The notes under the pieces were generated by a model. It was not told the origin of the DNA. It did no database searches and was given only the letters and a program-made list of their open reading frames with translations. A DNA stretch of 64,000 bases from Pseudomonas sp. CFBP 13711 (GTDB lineage Bacteria > Pseudomonadota > Gammaproteobacteria > Pseudomonadales > Pseudomonadaceae). The stretch lies in assembly GCF_014842265.1 (NCBI RefSeq), contig NZ_JACYVI010000009.1:101619-165618 (forward strand), in the 5' to 3' direction. Position 1 is the stretch's first letter; each line of letters begins with the position of its first letter. Position numbers and translations under genes: made by a program. Shown here in pieces: positions 28,081-36,787 of the stretch.

Positions 28081-28536
28081 ATGTTCACTACCTACCGAAG
28101 CTCTGAGATTCAGTTACCCGACCTCAATCCTCAATGTGGCGAAACACAAATCTGGCCATACGTTGAGCAGGAACTCATGTACCCGTGGTTTTACCTGAGC
28201 GTGGTTCGGGTAGGCGCGGTCGAACCGGATACATGCATGCTAATGATTCAGCACGCACAGGACGTAGCGTCTCTAGTGCGTCGTGAAACCTCTCGAATTA
28301 GGGTTCAGCAGGTCCAAATTGTCACCCCTGCTCACATGAACGGTACTCATCGCTGGCTTATGGAGCCCGTCAAAAAAATATCTGTCCTCGAATCCCCCAG
28401 CTTAGGCGGTCCATGTGAAGCATTCGAGGTGGAGGGGGGTAACTGCTATGCCCTTTCTGGGTCGGGCGTTTTGGACAATGCCACGTTGATACAGGTGATC
28501 TTCGACGCTGCAACTGACCTCAAGAAATCCCGATAG
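28081..28536 (+). CDS. Hypothetical protein divergent from XRE regulator
   Basis: This 151-residue protein is of unknown family. It has TTYRSSEIQLPDLNPQCGE at the N-terminus, a central WPYVEQELMYPWFYLSVVRVG segment and a glycine-rich C-terminal part (EAFEVEGGNCYALSGSGVLD). The start ATG 28081 follows TGGAGGGCTT, a strong ribosome binding site, so the gene is probably real. It precedes the antitoxin-like gene by 77 bp on the same strand. Confidence 0.5.
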   Translation: MFTTYRSSEIQLPDLNPQCGETQIWPYVEQELMYPWFYLSVVRVGAVEPDTCMLMIQHAQDVASLVRRETSRIRVQQVQIVTPAHMNGTHRWLMEPVKKISVLESPSLGGPCEAFEVEGGNCYALSGSGVLDNATLIQVIFDAATDLKKSR

Positions 28537-28613
28537 CGTGTTCGCCATCAGTGTGTAAGCCGCAAAGGTTGGATCCTGTAGCAGGCTACCCTTCTAAACC
28601 TGCAAGGTGTGCG

Positions 28614-29090
28614 ATGAAAGATCTAGTACCGGACTCTACTCCCAGAGCTCGCCAGGCTCGGAGACCGACAGAGACGCTGACAAAGCGCCCACTTGAGGAG
28701 CTTGGGGACGTGGCTCTTGTGAAACTCGTCCTAGAAGGGTTTGCGCTGCAGGACGTGCAAATGATGCTTTCCAGTTCGACGCTGTACACGAAGCGAAATG
28801 TGATCAGGCTGATAACAGGGAAGTCTCAGCGGAAGGTCAATCTCCTGCTGAAGTCTGGCTTGGGAATGGATCGGCTGAATGCCCAACAAAGCGCAATGGC
28901 ATTCCAGTTCGCGAAGACGCTTGAGCACGCGATTACGGTTTTAGGTACACAGGCGATGGCAGAAGACTGGCTGTGCCGATCACCTAGGCATTTATCGGGA
29001 CTCATGCCAGTTGAGCTCATCGAAACGTCAGTTGGGTTCACTACGGTTGAGCGTTATCTCTCACAGATTCAGCACGGGGTATACGTTTAG
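28614..29090 (+). CDS. MbcA/ParS/Xre-type antitoxin (DUF2384)
   Basis: This 158-residue protein has an N-terminal region with a Xre-like helical part (EGFALQDVQMMLSSSTLYTKRNVIRLI) and the DUF2384 toxin-binding C-terminus. AEDWLCRSPRHLSGLMPVEL followed by TSVGFTTVERYLSQIQHGVYV fits the family pattern W-L-x(n)-LxGxxPxEL-xTxxGxxxVxxxLxxIxxGVY very well. Such antitoxins normally precede a RES-domain toxin that destroys NAD+. Here no RES gene follows; a Sir2-family protein starts 55 bp downstream. Start ATG 28614 follows AAGGTG at 5 nt. An in-frame upstream GTG (28551) is less likely. Confidence 0.8.
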   Translation: MKDLVPDSTPRARQARRPTETLTKRPLEELGDVALVKLVLEGFALQDVQMMLSSSTLYTKRNVIRLITGKSQRKVNLLLKSGLGMDRLNAQQSAMAFQFAKTLEHAITVLGTQAMAEDWLCRSPRHLSGLMPVELIETSVGFTTVERYLSQIQHGVYV

Positions 29091-29145
29091 ATGCAGTCGA
29101 AAGCCAATCACGTAACCCATCCCTTCTTTCGAAAGAGGCCCCTGT

Positions 29146-29904
29146 ATGCCTGATGCGGATCGGGCAGTTGCGGCGTTGAAGGCGGCGAAAAACATTGTGT
29201 TTTTTACCGGCGCTGGTATTTCAGCGGAGAGTGGAATTCCTACGTTTCGTGACAAGCTGACCAGGGTTTGGTCCACTCACGATCCCGAGAAACTGGAGAC
29301 AGCTAAGGCCTTTCGCGAAAACCCTGCTCTGGTCTGGGGGTTTTATCTGTGGCGGCGTAATCAGATGAGTCAAGCGAAGCCAAATGCTGCTCATTTAGCG
29401 ATACAACGTTTAGCAAGCACCGATCGGACCGTAGCTATGATCACGCAAAATATCGACGACTTACACGAGCGGGCCGGGTCGGCAGATGTCGCACATCTTC
29501 TCGGAAGTCTCATAACACCCAAATGCTTCGCATGCGGTCGGAGTGCTGAGTTGCAGGTCTGCCAGTATGATTTTCAGCATGCCGTCGAGCACGATCCGCC
29601 CAGGTGCCCTCGGTGCAATGGCAGACTTCGCCCAAGCATCACTTGGTTCGGTGAGGATCTTTCCCCCGCTGTGTGGAAGTCTGCTGTCAAAACATCCGAA
29701 AGCTGCGACGTGCTTGTTTCTGTAGGCACATCTGGCGTCGGCACGCCAGCGGCAGAGATCCCACACATAGCGCTCTCTTCTGGAGCCGTCGTCATTCACG
29801 TGAACCTGGTCAATGTATCTATTGGTACGGCAAATAAGCTTATGATTGTTGGGAAAGCTAGTGAGGCACTTCCTGCCCTTCTAAGTGCTGCTTGTGGAAT
29901 CTAA
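29146..29904 (+). CDS. Sir2-family protein lacking the catalytic histidine
   Basis: Sirtuins bind NAD+ and usually remove acyl groups from lysine. This 252-residue protein has the NAD+ motif GAGISAESGIPTFR (residues 22-35), TQNIDDLHERAG (100-111), two zinc CxxC pairs (C127/C130 and C154/C157) and the later GTSGVGTPAAE. At the catalytic position, where the family has HG, it has LLGS: L119 replaces the general-base histidine, with the nearest histidine two residues earlier (H117). It is therefore probably not a normal deacylase. Position 3' of a DUF2384 antitoxin suggests NAD+ binding or cleavage as a toxin-like activity. That is inference. Confidence 0.78.
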   Translation: MPDADRAVAALKAAKNIVFFTGAGISAESGIPTFRDKLTRVWSTHDPEKLETAKAFRENPALVWGFYLWRRNQMSQAKPNAAHLAIQRLASTDRTVAMITQNIDDLHERAGSADVAHLLGSLITPKCFACGRSAELQVCQYDFQHAVEHDPPRCPRCNGRLRPSITWFGEDLSPAVWKSAVKTSESCDVLVSVGTSGVGTPAAEIPHIALSSGAVVIHVNLVNVSIGTANKLMIVGKASEALPALLSAACGI

Positions 29905-30766
29905 TCAGAAAACTGCAGCGCCTACCTTATAAACACATCCAGACATTTGCGCGTGGCGAGCGAGGAATATATCCAGCAGTATTGCTCGAGACCAATGATC
30001 GCCAATTGTCTCGGTAGCAATAGTTGATCATTTCTGACCTAAACAGGGGGCACCCAGGTCAGCGCCTTGTAGTCCTGATCTGTTGCAACGCTCAATAGTA
30101 AATGCTGGACTAGCCAGGGCACGAGTAACATTCTATTACTAGGAATGATGGACCGGACGCGCTTAGGAGGGATGAATTTCTGCGGCGGTCAGATGTACCC
30201 CTACTCGCCGAGCTTTGTGAATACCGGGGACTGGATCAGGAGTATCTATCACTGGTGGTAAGCTGCTCGTAAACGAAGAGCGCTGAGATGACATAAAGCC
30301 GCGCTCGAGGATTAAACTTACAGAGTGGTCAAGTCTTGAGAAAATACTTCGAACGATGTATAGCCATGTTGAGGTTTGAACAAATCCGCTGAGAAAACCT
30401 TTCCCGGCCTTTTCGACGCACTCACGCCTGATCTACAGGCGGCCTTGCACAAGCAAGTCACCGCAATGGTCGCCCAGAACAAGTCCACTCCAGCACCAGC
30501 TTACGACGACAAAACCGGTTGATCGAAGCCCGTGCCCGTCCTGAGCTTTTTCCGCGCATGCGTGGGAGTTCCGTGATGATCTGCGTGGGGTCCGGCTGAG
30601 AGCCCAATGTGGCTTGACAGTCGATACCGCGTCCCCACTCTTCCCAATTTCGCAATCCTCTCGGCACTACCTGCGCATCTAGTCTCGGCCCGTAGGTTGG
30701 GCTGCCTGTGACACCTGAGCTTCGCCGCGAAGATTGATCCATCTAACTCCGAGGGGGGTCAACGCA
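29905..30766. other. Gene-poor stretch with possible gene remnants
   Basis: No complete gene is supported in about 860 bp. At about 30162-30260 a plus-strand frame reads DEFLRRSDVPLLAELCEYRG then LDQEYLSLV, which looks like a protein fragment without a start. At about 30423-30522 the frame LTPDLQAALHKQVTAMVAQN could be the beginning of a transposase. Both are too short to assign. The strand composition is mixed and suggests decay. Confidence 0.3.
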
Positions 30767-31021
30767 ATGAACCATGCCATTCAAGACAGCCCCGCCGTAC
30801 TTAAATCTCAGGCAATGCTTTGTGCCATCATGTACGCCCAGGATGAGGTAAAGGCGAAGAGCTACATGCTGCCGTTCTGGATGACTGTTACTTCGGTGAA
30901 CGGGCGAAATGGCTTTTGTCGCTGTAATTTCGGCAGCTCAGGCAACTACGCTGGCAATTTCCATATGAGCGAACTTGGCTTCTACGGTGGCAAGCAGCTG
31001 GAGCAACATTCGGTCCCTTGA
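30767..31021 (+). CDS. Hypothetical small protein
   Basis: An 84-residue frame starts at ATG 30767 after a G-rich GAGGGGGG. It reads MNHAIQDSPAVLKSQAMLCA and ends GFYGGKQLEQHSVP. The C-terminal half has Cys and aromatic residues (NGFCRCNFGSSGNYAGNF) and looks like a small globular domain that may be truncated. No family is recognised. It starts a block of phage-like or island-like small genes. Confidence 0.35.
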   Translation: MNHAIQDSPAVLKSQAMLCAIMYAQDEVKAKSYMLPFWMTVTSVNGRNGFCRCNFGSSGNYAGNFHMSELGFYGGKQLEQHSVP

Positions 31022-31140
31022 TAACGCAGGTAAGTTGTTCAAGATACCCACTGGTAAACTCGTTGCGTTTCGCCGGCACGGTAGCCCCCGTTGCATGACT
31101 ATCCAGAATCCTAATCATTGGTGTGACGCAGGAGGGCTGT

Positions 31141-31416
31141 ATGCAAGGACAGAAGGACTACGAGCCCTACTCTGGCATCATCAAGCAAGCACTCTCAAAG
31201 CGCCACGCGCGCGGCGCTTGCGACCGAAATCCTCAGTAGAAGGCCCCGAAATACGTAGTCGAGATGTGCGAAGGTCTAACCGGAGCCATCAACAAGCAAA
31301 GCGACCAAGCAGTGACCGCGCAGGCCGTCATCTTGCTTGAGAGCACATGCACAGGCACCGATTACCATCACAAGCCCGCCATGCGCTGCCAGCGTTTGGC
31401 GTCCACTCAACTGGCA
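31141..31416 (+). pseudogene. Hypothetical gene split by an in-frame amber codon
   Basis: One frame runs from ATG 31141 (MQGQKDYEPYSGIIKQALSK) through a TAG at 31237-31239 and on to a stop at 31414-31416 (YVVEMCEGLTGAINKQ...). Both halves look like one protein, because the codon use and hydrophilic helical character continue on either side with no frame change. Either this is a pseudogene from one point mutation, or two short genes. A second ATG exists at 31264. It precedes the GNAT gene by 12 bp. Confidence 0.45.
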
Positions 31417-31428
31417 TAGGCACCAAGC

Positions 31429-31980
31429 TTGGAACTTGAAACACTAAGGGCGTACCAGCAGGCGTCCCGCGAACTCGCAGTAGAGGAAATGGCGGCTCGC
31501 GCGCTGAACTATCACCCAGAACTGCTTACTCTGCGAGAAATCGATGCGGAAGCGATTGCCCAATACGAGGACTGGCTTACACCCTACGACTTCGGCTGGG
31601 AGCGGGTGTTGACCTGGAAGAACCGACCGGCTCACTACAAGGCCATCGATGTCGCGATCTGGTATGACGGAACGCTGGCCGGCATGTGTTGGGCATCACC
31701 TAAAGACAGCCGCGAGAAGATTTTTGTCCTCTACATCGAGCGCAATCCTGACGACACTTTTCTCACGCGAGGCTATGTGGCGCCATTGGGGCTCAGCGCA
31801 GTGCGAAATTACGGCGTGCTGCTGGAGCTGACCTATGTGGTGATTGACGACCCTATCCCAGAAGCCCGCGAGGCCTACCAGCGTGAGGGCTTCTTGCATC
31901 ATCAAGGTATCGGTCTTGCTTACGACTTGACCCGAGACTATTATGAGGACAACGACGAGGTATCCGAAAATGACCACTAA
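31429..31980 (+). CDS. GNAT-like N-acetyltransferase, phage/island type
   Basis: This 183-residue protein starts at a TTG (LETLRAYQQASRELAVEEM). The part from about residue 65 follows a GNAT fold: AIDVAIWYDGTLAGMCWASP (beta 2-4), EKIFVLYIERNP (beta 4), LLELTYVVIDDPIPEAREAYQREGF (helix 4 and the YxxxGF end). It lacks a clear Q/RxxGxG/A acetyl-CoA loop, so activity is uncertain. Similar genes occur in Pseudomonas prophages next to small unknown proteins, as here. Its stop overlaps the next small gene. Confidence 0.55.
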   Translation: MELETLRAYQQASRELAVEEMAARALNYHPELLTLREIDAEAIAQYEDWLTPYDFGWERVLTWKNRPAHYKAIDVAIWYDGTLAGMCWASPKDSREKIFVLYIERNPDDTFLTRGYVAPLGLSAVRNYGVLLELTYVVIDDPIPEAREAYQREGFLHHQGIGLAYDLTRDYYEDNDEVSENDH

Positions 31981-32161
31981 AGTCAATAGCACAGTTAAAG
32001 CACAAGCCAAAGCGAAACTGACGCGCCTGCACAAGTCGCCCAAGTACCGCAGCTTTTTCGACGCCGCTGCAATTGAAGCCTTTAGCAAGGTGGAAGGCTC
32101 CGCCTTTGCCGGCAAGTCCATCAAACGCGTTCTAGGTGACGATCTGTCGCCACGCTGCTGA
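31970..32161 (+). CDS. Small basic hypothetical protein
   Basis: A 63-residue protein starts at ATG 31970 inside the end of the GNAT gene (11-bp overlap) and is probably coupled to it. It is lysine-rich at the N-terminus (VKAQAKAKLTRLHKSPKY) and is followed by a rho-independent terminator 20 bp after the stop, which supports a real transcript end. Function unknown. Confidence 0.55.
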   Translation: MTTKVNSTVKAQAKAKLTRLHKSPKYRSFFDAAAIEAFSKVEGSAFAGKSIKRVLGDDLSPRC

Positions 32162-32181
32162 TTAAATTCTGAAAGAAGAAT

Positions 32182-32203
32182 CGGGCTTTGCCCGGTTTTT
32201 TTT
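32182..32203 (+). terminator. Intrinsic terminator after the phage-like cassette
   Basis: CGGGC, loop TTT, GCCCG, then a run of eight or more T. This is a clear rho-independent terminator closing the GNAT/small-gene unit. Confidence 0.8.
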
Positions 32204-32287
32204 GGGCAATATGCAAGCAGACACTGCATGAAAAGGCGGTAGACACCAGCAGGACTCCACGTTTCTGCTCCGGGATCTAGACCAGTT

Positions 32288-33079
32288 TCAAGCATTGGGA
32301 ACCGGCGTGGCGCGAGCCGCCGCCATAAGAGCGCCAAATTGCTCCTGGGCAAGGTCGCACAGAGCCTCATAGGCCTTGACTGCCACGGCATGTTGACCAA
32401 CTGCGACCTCGATCACCGTCTCGAGCGGTATAGCTTGTTTCAAGCCGAACTCCAATGTTCGGCCCTCAGAATGTTCCTCCACAGAAACATAGGTCGTTAT
32501 TCCTATCCCGATATTGCGCGGGTGGCCGTGCTCTCTCTGATTACGGTAGTCGTCAGTGCCTTCCGAAATAGGTCCGTGGCCCAACTCTCCGAGAATTGGA
32601 GCTAGTCGCCGCCAATTGATCCAGGGCTGACCAATTTTGGAAGCAACCGCCATCGTGAGGAACTTCGACCCGTTCCATTGTAGGCCGGGCAGCGAGGGAG
32701 TGAGCTGGTGGTTTGCCAGTCCACAAGACGTGGCGGCTGCGAACATAATTCGGCCTTTTAGAGCTTGGGGAGCACCCAGCACAAGTGCTGAGTATGGTGA
32801 AATATGCTCCTTGATCAAGCTAAGTCGTTCATCTTGATCGCATGCGTTGTAGACCGGTGCCCAGGCAGCCAGCGTGTTGATCCAGCCGCGAAAATCGTTC
32901 GTGCTATTCGCAAGCTCTCTGAGGAAGTCTGAGACAGATTGCTGATACATCCCCAGCGTCATTCCCGGCATCGGTTTTCCGCCAGAAAGGTTGGGCCCAG
33001 AAACAATTGTTGTAATTAGCTTATCCCGGATGTTCTTGCGAAACGATGCGTACAGCTCTATAGCGCGATCATCTTCCAT
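32288..33079 (-). CDS. Hypothetical protein, possible HEPN-like motif
   Basis: This 263-residue soluble protein is not recognised. The N-terminal half is helical (YASFRKNIRDKLITTIV...; SVSDFLRELANSTNDFRGW). In the C-terminal half there is YRNQREHGHPRN, where R-x4-H plus a following proline again resembles HEPN RNase motifs. The gene faces the DUF2591 gene with a 175-bp divergent gap. A role in phage or plasmid conflict would fit its place but cannot be shown. Confidence 0.5.
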   Translation of the reverse strand: MEDDRAIELYASFRKNIRDKLITTIVSGPNLSGGKPMPGMTLGMYQQSVSDFLRELANSTNDFRGWINTLAAWAPVYNACDQDERLSLIKEHISPYSALVLGAPQALKGRIMFAAATSCGLANHQLTPSLPGLQWNGSKFLTMAVASKIGQPWINWRRLAPILGELGHGPISEGTDDYRNQREHGHPRNIGIGITTYVSVEEHSEGRTLEFGLKQAIPLETVIEVAVGQHAVAVKAYEALCDLAQEQFGALMAAARATPVPNA

Positions 33080-33254
33080 AGTCGGTGCTCAATAGTCGCT
33101 CTCCTCATGGTTCCAGCCCTTGGACACCACACTTTTGAACAGTCTATCGATTCCCGAAGCCGAGGCTAGGGTCTGAGAAAGTTATGTGCGCTCTCGATGG
33201 CACACCCGGACATGCCTCAAGCTTTGTTTAAACCAACAAGCCGAGGCCACCTGC

Positions 33255-33767
33255 ATGACCACCAAGACGCTCCAGCGAGGCGCAGACCAGCTGGCAGAAG
33301 TGCCTGTATCAGAACTCTCGGCCCAAATGATCGATTGGCTGACCGCCCGCTCAGAAGGCGCGCCAGTGGAGTTTGACGGAACCTACATCCGCCACTGCCC
33401 GGTACTCAACGAGTACAAGGGCATCTACTCGCCCTCCACAAACGCTATCGACGGCCCCCCCCTGTTGGAACGCGAAAAGATCCAATTGCGCTACATCGAT
33501 AACCCCGGCCATGCCGGCCCCGGGCTCTGGCTGGCACAGGCCTGCCGTTTCCGCGCCACCGGCCATTCGGTCGAATGGAGCGCGTATGGCGTTCCCTACA
33601 CTGAGTTGGCGCTCAGCTACCTTACCGGGCCGACAATGCTGATCGCAGGCCAGCGCTTCATCATCGCCAAGACCCAAGTTGGTAAGTCGAACGCGCCGAT
33701 GGTCCGTGTGCCTTTGGAACTCATCACGGCAGAAGGAGGGATTATGAAAAAACGAGTATGCGGCTAA
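33255..33767 (+). CDS. DUF2591 (NinX-like) phage protein
   Basis: This 170-residue protein has the family opening VPVSELSAQMIDWLTARSEG and the central segment YSPSTNAIDGPPLLEREKIQ then GPGLWLAQAC, which fits the DUF2591/NinX proteins of lambdoid phages and their relatives. The function is unknown. The ATG at 33255 is preferred; the frame extends upstream without similarity. Together with the GNAT gene it marks prophage-derived DNA. Confidence 0.6.
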   Translation: MTTKTLQRGADQLAEVPVSELSAQMIDWLTARSEGAPVEFDGTYIRHCPVLNEYKGIYSPSTNAIDGPPLLEREKIQLRYIDNPGHAGPGLWLAQACRFRATGHSVEWSAYGVPYTELALSYLTGPTMLIAGQRFIIAKTQVGKSNAPMVRVPLELITAEGGIMKKRVCG

Positions 33768-33776
33768 TGTCGCCTC

Positions 33777-34208
33777 TCATGCTCCAGGTGTTGAAGGACA
33801 TCGCTGCGGGAAAAGGCGCGCTCTATGTCTGCTCTGGACGCAGCGAGCACGGGGGCGGAATGGGACCATAGTGGCGCTCGCTATCCGATCGCTCATACCT
33901 GGAAGATTGACCAAGCTGACTGCCAGCTCAGGGTTGCAATCTAGCCGTGCTGTCCACATCGCGATGGAGCGGTGATCCCTCAGCAGGCCTTGTTTGGGTA
34001 ACGAGGTCCACTCGCAGTGGGGTCGCCAGACGACGCCAGGTGCGGTGAACCCGGCTGCCCGCATATCCCCTTCCATTTCATACAATGAACGCAGGCTGGA
34101 CGGCCTGGTGGGAGCGCTAAAAATTTGCCCCAGAAACCTTTTTTTCAGACTCTTATAGCTGGGCCAGCGTGCAGTAACCTGAGGATTGTCCTCATATACC
34201 CGCTCCAA
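33777..34208 (-). pseudogene. Unrecognised coding remnant
   Basis: A minus-strand frame of 143 codons (from TTG 34208) continues upstream as VSLLVEVIFGLAALERVYED without a start until a stop near 34280. The first half (PQVTARWPSYKSLKKRFLG) is protein-like. The last 50 residues become Arg/Pro/Cys-rich and look out of frame. I read it as a broken gene of unknown type. Confidence 0.3.
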
Positions 34209-35073
34209 CGCTGCAAGCCCGAAGATGACCTCTACCAGCAGCGAGACCGGAGGGAGATATAAGAACGTAGGGGGAAGAACCTAACGCAGCTGAGAGCTTT
34301 GAGGATCACTCACCTGAGCACCTTTTTGGGAAAGAGTGAATGGGTGGCAACGACACCAGAACTCACTAAGTAAATTGACCTTGATCCGAGAAGACTCACG
34401 GCCGGCGTCCTGATGTCAGCATCGCAGCCTCAAGCTGCTAGTCAATTGCCATTACAACGAGAAATGCTTAGCGAGCAAACATAACCCGCGCTTCTCCAAG
34501 CGCTTCACTCGCCTCTGGCGACCAGTTACCGGGCCGCCCTCCTGTACTTTTAGGAAAACCTAACACCTGGTTTGACCTCTGGAAAGTTGATGAACTGTTG
34601 GTCCACACTGCAGAATACGTGCTTGGGGTGGATATAAACTGTAACAGAATCTTTCATAGAATTTTTGAGTTGATCCCCTTCAGCGTTGGCACCCACCGAG
34701 CCTCTAATTGCAGTGGATCTGGAGTGATCCACGCCATGGTAAGTGGGCCCGTGAGCCATGGGGGTTGGCATTCACGCGAGGAGGCCCGCGAGGTAAAGCT
34801 GCTGGAGGCACTGATCCGAAGCTCAAGCGAAACAAAATATCCAGATATATCTCTGCGAATATAAGTCATGGTTAGCAGGATATTTACGGATAAATTGTTC
34901 GAGCCCAGATTGCCATCCACGGCGGCCGGGGCAATCCCTAGGGAGATTGCCGAGCCGGAGTCTGAAGGAGGCAGGGTATTTGCTCCGATGAGAAAAACTA
35001 CGCGGCTCTCGCCGGAGGCTTCGGGCTTCTTACGCGCTTAAAAACTTGATTACCACGATTAGCGGACGGCGGG
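34209..35073. other. Gene-poor stretch
   Basis: About 860 bp with short overlapping frames on both strands (for example 34598-34864) that show no motif or ribosome binding site. A dyad GGCAATC-n8-GATTGCC lies at about 34930-34951, without a T-run. Nothing else is supported. Confidence 0.3.
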
Positions 35074-35901
35074 TTAGCTTCTTTTTTTCTTCTGCCGTTT
35101 GCGCATCTCTTGAGCATATTTTGCCTTGCGGATCCGCAGGCGGCGATTCAGATGCACCATCTCTGCTTCCATTATGTTGTACCAGCCATTTTTGGATTTG
35201 ATCACTTGATTAAAAAAGTAGTGCTTGAACGCAGAAGTTTCAATTCGTCCCTGGCGCCAAGCCATATGCATAAAGTTGGTTGTCAGAAAGAAGTGCAGCC
35301 CGCACAGCACTACCGTCACCTGAAAGAAGAGAGCTTGATCAGACTCCAACTCCCCAGAAGAGTTGTTGATCAGCAAACGAAACGTGACTGCGATAAAAGC
35401 AAAGACAAAGCAGAAATTGATAAAAATCGCCTTCTTTCTCACAGGCTCTCCGGCGATCTTAACTCTAGTGCACTGCACCAGTGTATACAAAGCGTTAACT
35501 AGCAGCGGTAAACCAACGAACGCGATATCGATTCCTGTAAGGCCATAGCTGACGGAATCGAGCCAATAAATACACGCAAGAGCCAGTGCAGTGAGAGTCG
35601 CGACTACCAGATCCTTCTGAAGCGATTTGGAATGTTCCAAGTTTTGCCTGCCATTTTTCCCCATGCGGGAGTAAATGTAGTCAACCCCCTCAATGTAGAT
35701 CATAGGCCAGAACACAGCACTAAAACCAATGACATAGGTGACTTTAACCATGCCCCAAAAATCCCAGCTTTCCAACATCTCAAGCGGATTGGCTCTCAAG
35801 GCGTAGAGGCACCAAACAAAACTGACCAATAACAAAGAAGAAAAAACGCCACGGTGGAGATATACGACATATTCATTGGAGGCAGACATAGGCACGCGCA
35901 T
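35074..35901 (-). CDS. Hypothetical multi-pass membrane protein
   Basis: This protein of about 275 residues has about six hydrophobic segments (GVFSSLLLVSFVWCLYAL; VTYVIGFSAVFWPMIYI; VVATLTALALACIYWL; IAFVGLPLLVNALYTLV; IFINFCFVFAFIAVTF; FFQVTVVLCGLHFFLT). The cytoplasmic tail is very basic (RRLRIRKAKYAQEMRKRQ then KKKRS). I prefer ATG 35901 with GGAA upstream; a GTG at 35946 gives 15 more residues. No family is recognised. GC content is clearly lower than the core genes, consistent with acquired DNA. Confidence 0.6.
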   Translation of the reverse strand: MRVPMSASNEYVVYLHRGVFSSLLLVSFVWCLYALRANPLEMLESWDFWGMVKVTYVIGFSAVFWPMIYIEGVDYIYSRMGKNGRQNLEHSKSLQKDLVVATLTALALACIYWLDSVSYGLTGIDIAFVGLPLLVNALYTLVQCTRVKIAGEPVRKKAIFINFCFVFAFIAVTFRLLINNSSGELESDQALFFQVTVVLCGLHFFLTTNFMHMAWRQGRIETSAFKHYFFNQVIKSKNGWYNIMEAEMVHLNRRLRIRKAKYAQEMRKRQKKKRS

Positions 35902-35946
35902 AGGCAATTCCAAACCAGAAACAACATGAATGATTGCGTCCGACAC

Positions 35947-36787
35947 ATCGACGCTGACAACTCATCATCGCATTGGCAGTTCAGACTGTCCAGCGGCCAC
36001 ATTTCGTTCAGTTGCTGTTCGTTCTTATAGCGAAATCTGTCGAGGTGAAAACGATGCTGTAAAATCAAGGGCTGCCGCATTAAAATCAGTGTTTTCTTAT
36101 GGCAGTAAAAAGTTTCCGAAAGCGACAATGGTTCAGGAAGTGGCATCTCCTTACGACGCGAACAAATTCGCAGCAGCATTATCACTTTTAGCCTGCTCGT
36201 CAAATGCCTACCGAAGCTAAGCGGATTAATCGAATTCAGAGACAAAATTTTTGTCGAAAAAAAGTACAAGCGGTTACGAAAATCACGCTGCCAGGGCACG
36301 GGTCCAGGCGACTTTTCGCAGTTTCAGGACGCAAGAATAAGACTCAAAGCCTTTCAGATAGCATCCGGGATCAGATCCCCGTCGGGCATCTAGCGCCGTC
36401 CGATCTGAATGACACAAAGGTGTCCTTCAACGAGGAAGATTCCGACTAGACTTCTGCTGAAGCATTAGAACTTGTTCGGGCTCTAATCTTCACTACGCAG
36501 ATAGAAGCTCCATGCTCTTCAGGCTGCAAAGCGAAGTCGAACTGACCATCCTGTGCCCTGTACCGAGTTCCTCACACGCGCTTAGACAGGAGCACAGAAA
36601 CGACGCGAAAGATGATTTGGCAATTGATGTCGACGGATTATACGTAAACGCCGTATTCGATTTGGGCTAACAGATCCAGGACATGCCGATATCCTTGGGA
36701 GGTCGATAGCAGGTGACACGGTGGCTGATAATTGAGCGCGCGAGCAGGATGAACAAACCATTGGTCTACGGCTTTTTTTGTCCCTAA
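35947..36787. other. Gene-poor, decayed stretch left of the IS3 remnant
   Basis: Overlapping frames of 80-170 codons exist on both strands. The plus-strand frame 36204-36449 (ending DLNDTKVSFNEEDSD) is the most protein-like but has no clear ribosome binding site. The rest shows nothing recognisable up to the broken transposase end at about 36788. Confidence 0.25.

Noticed and set aside
29146..29904. Ordinary CobB-type deacetylase
   Set aside because: The HG catalytic histidine is replaced by Leu and the gene follows a DUF2384 antitoxin; a housekeeping cobB is unlikely.
34598..34920. Overlapping 88-codon frames on both strands
   Set aside because: Mirror frames without ribosome binding site, codon bias or motif.
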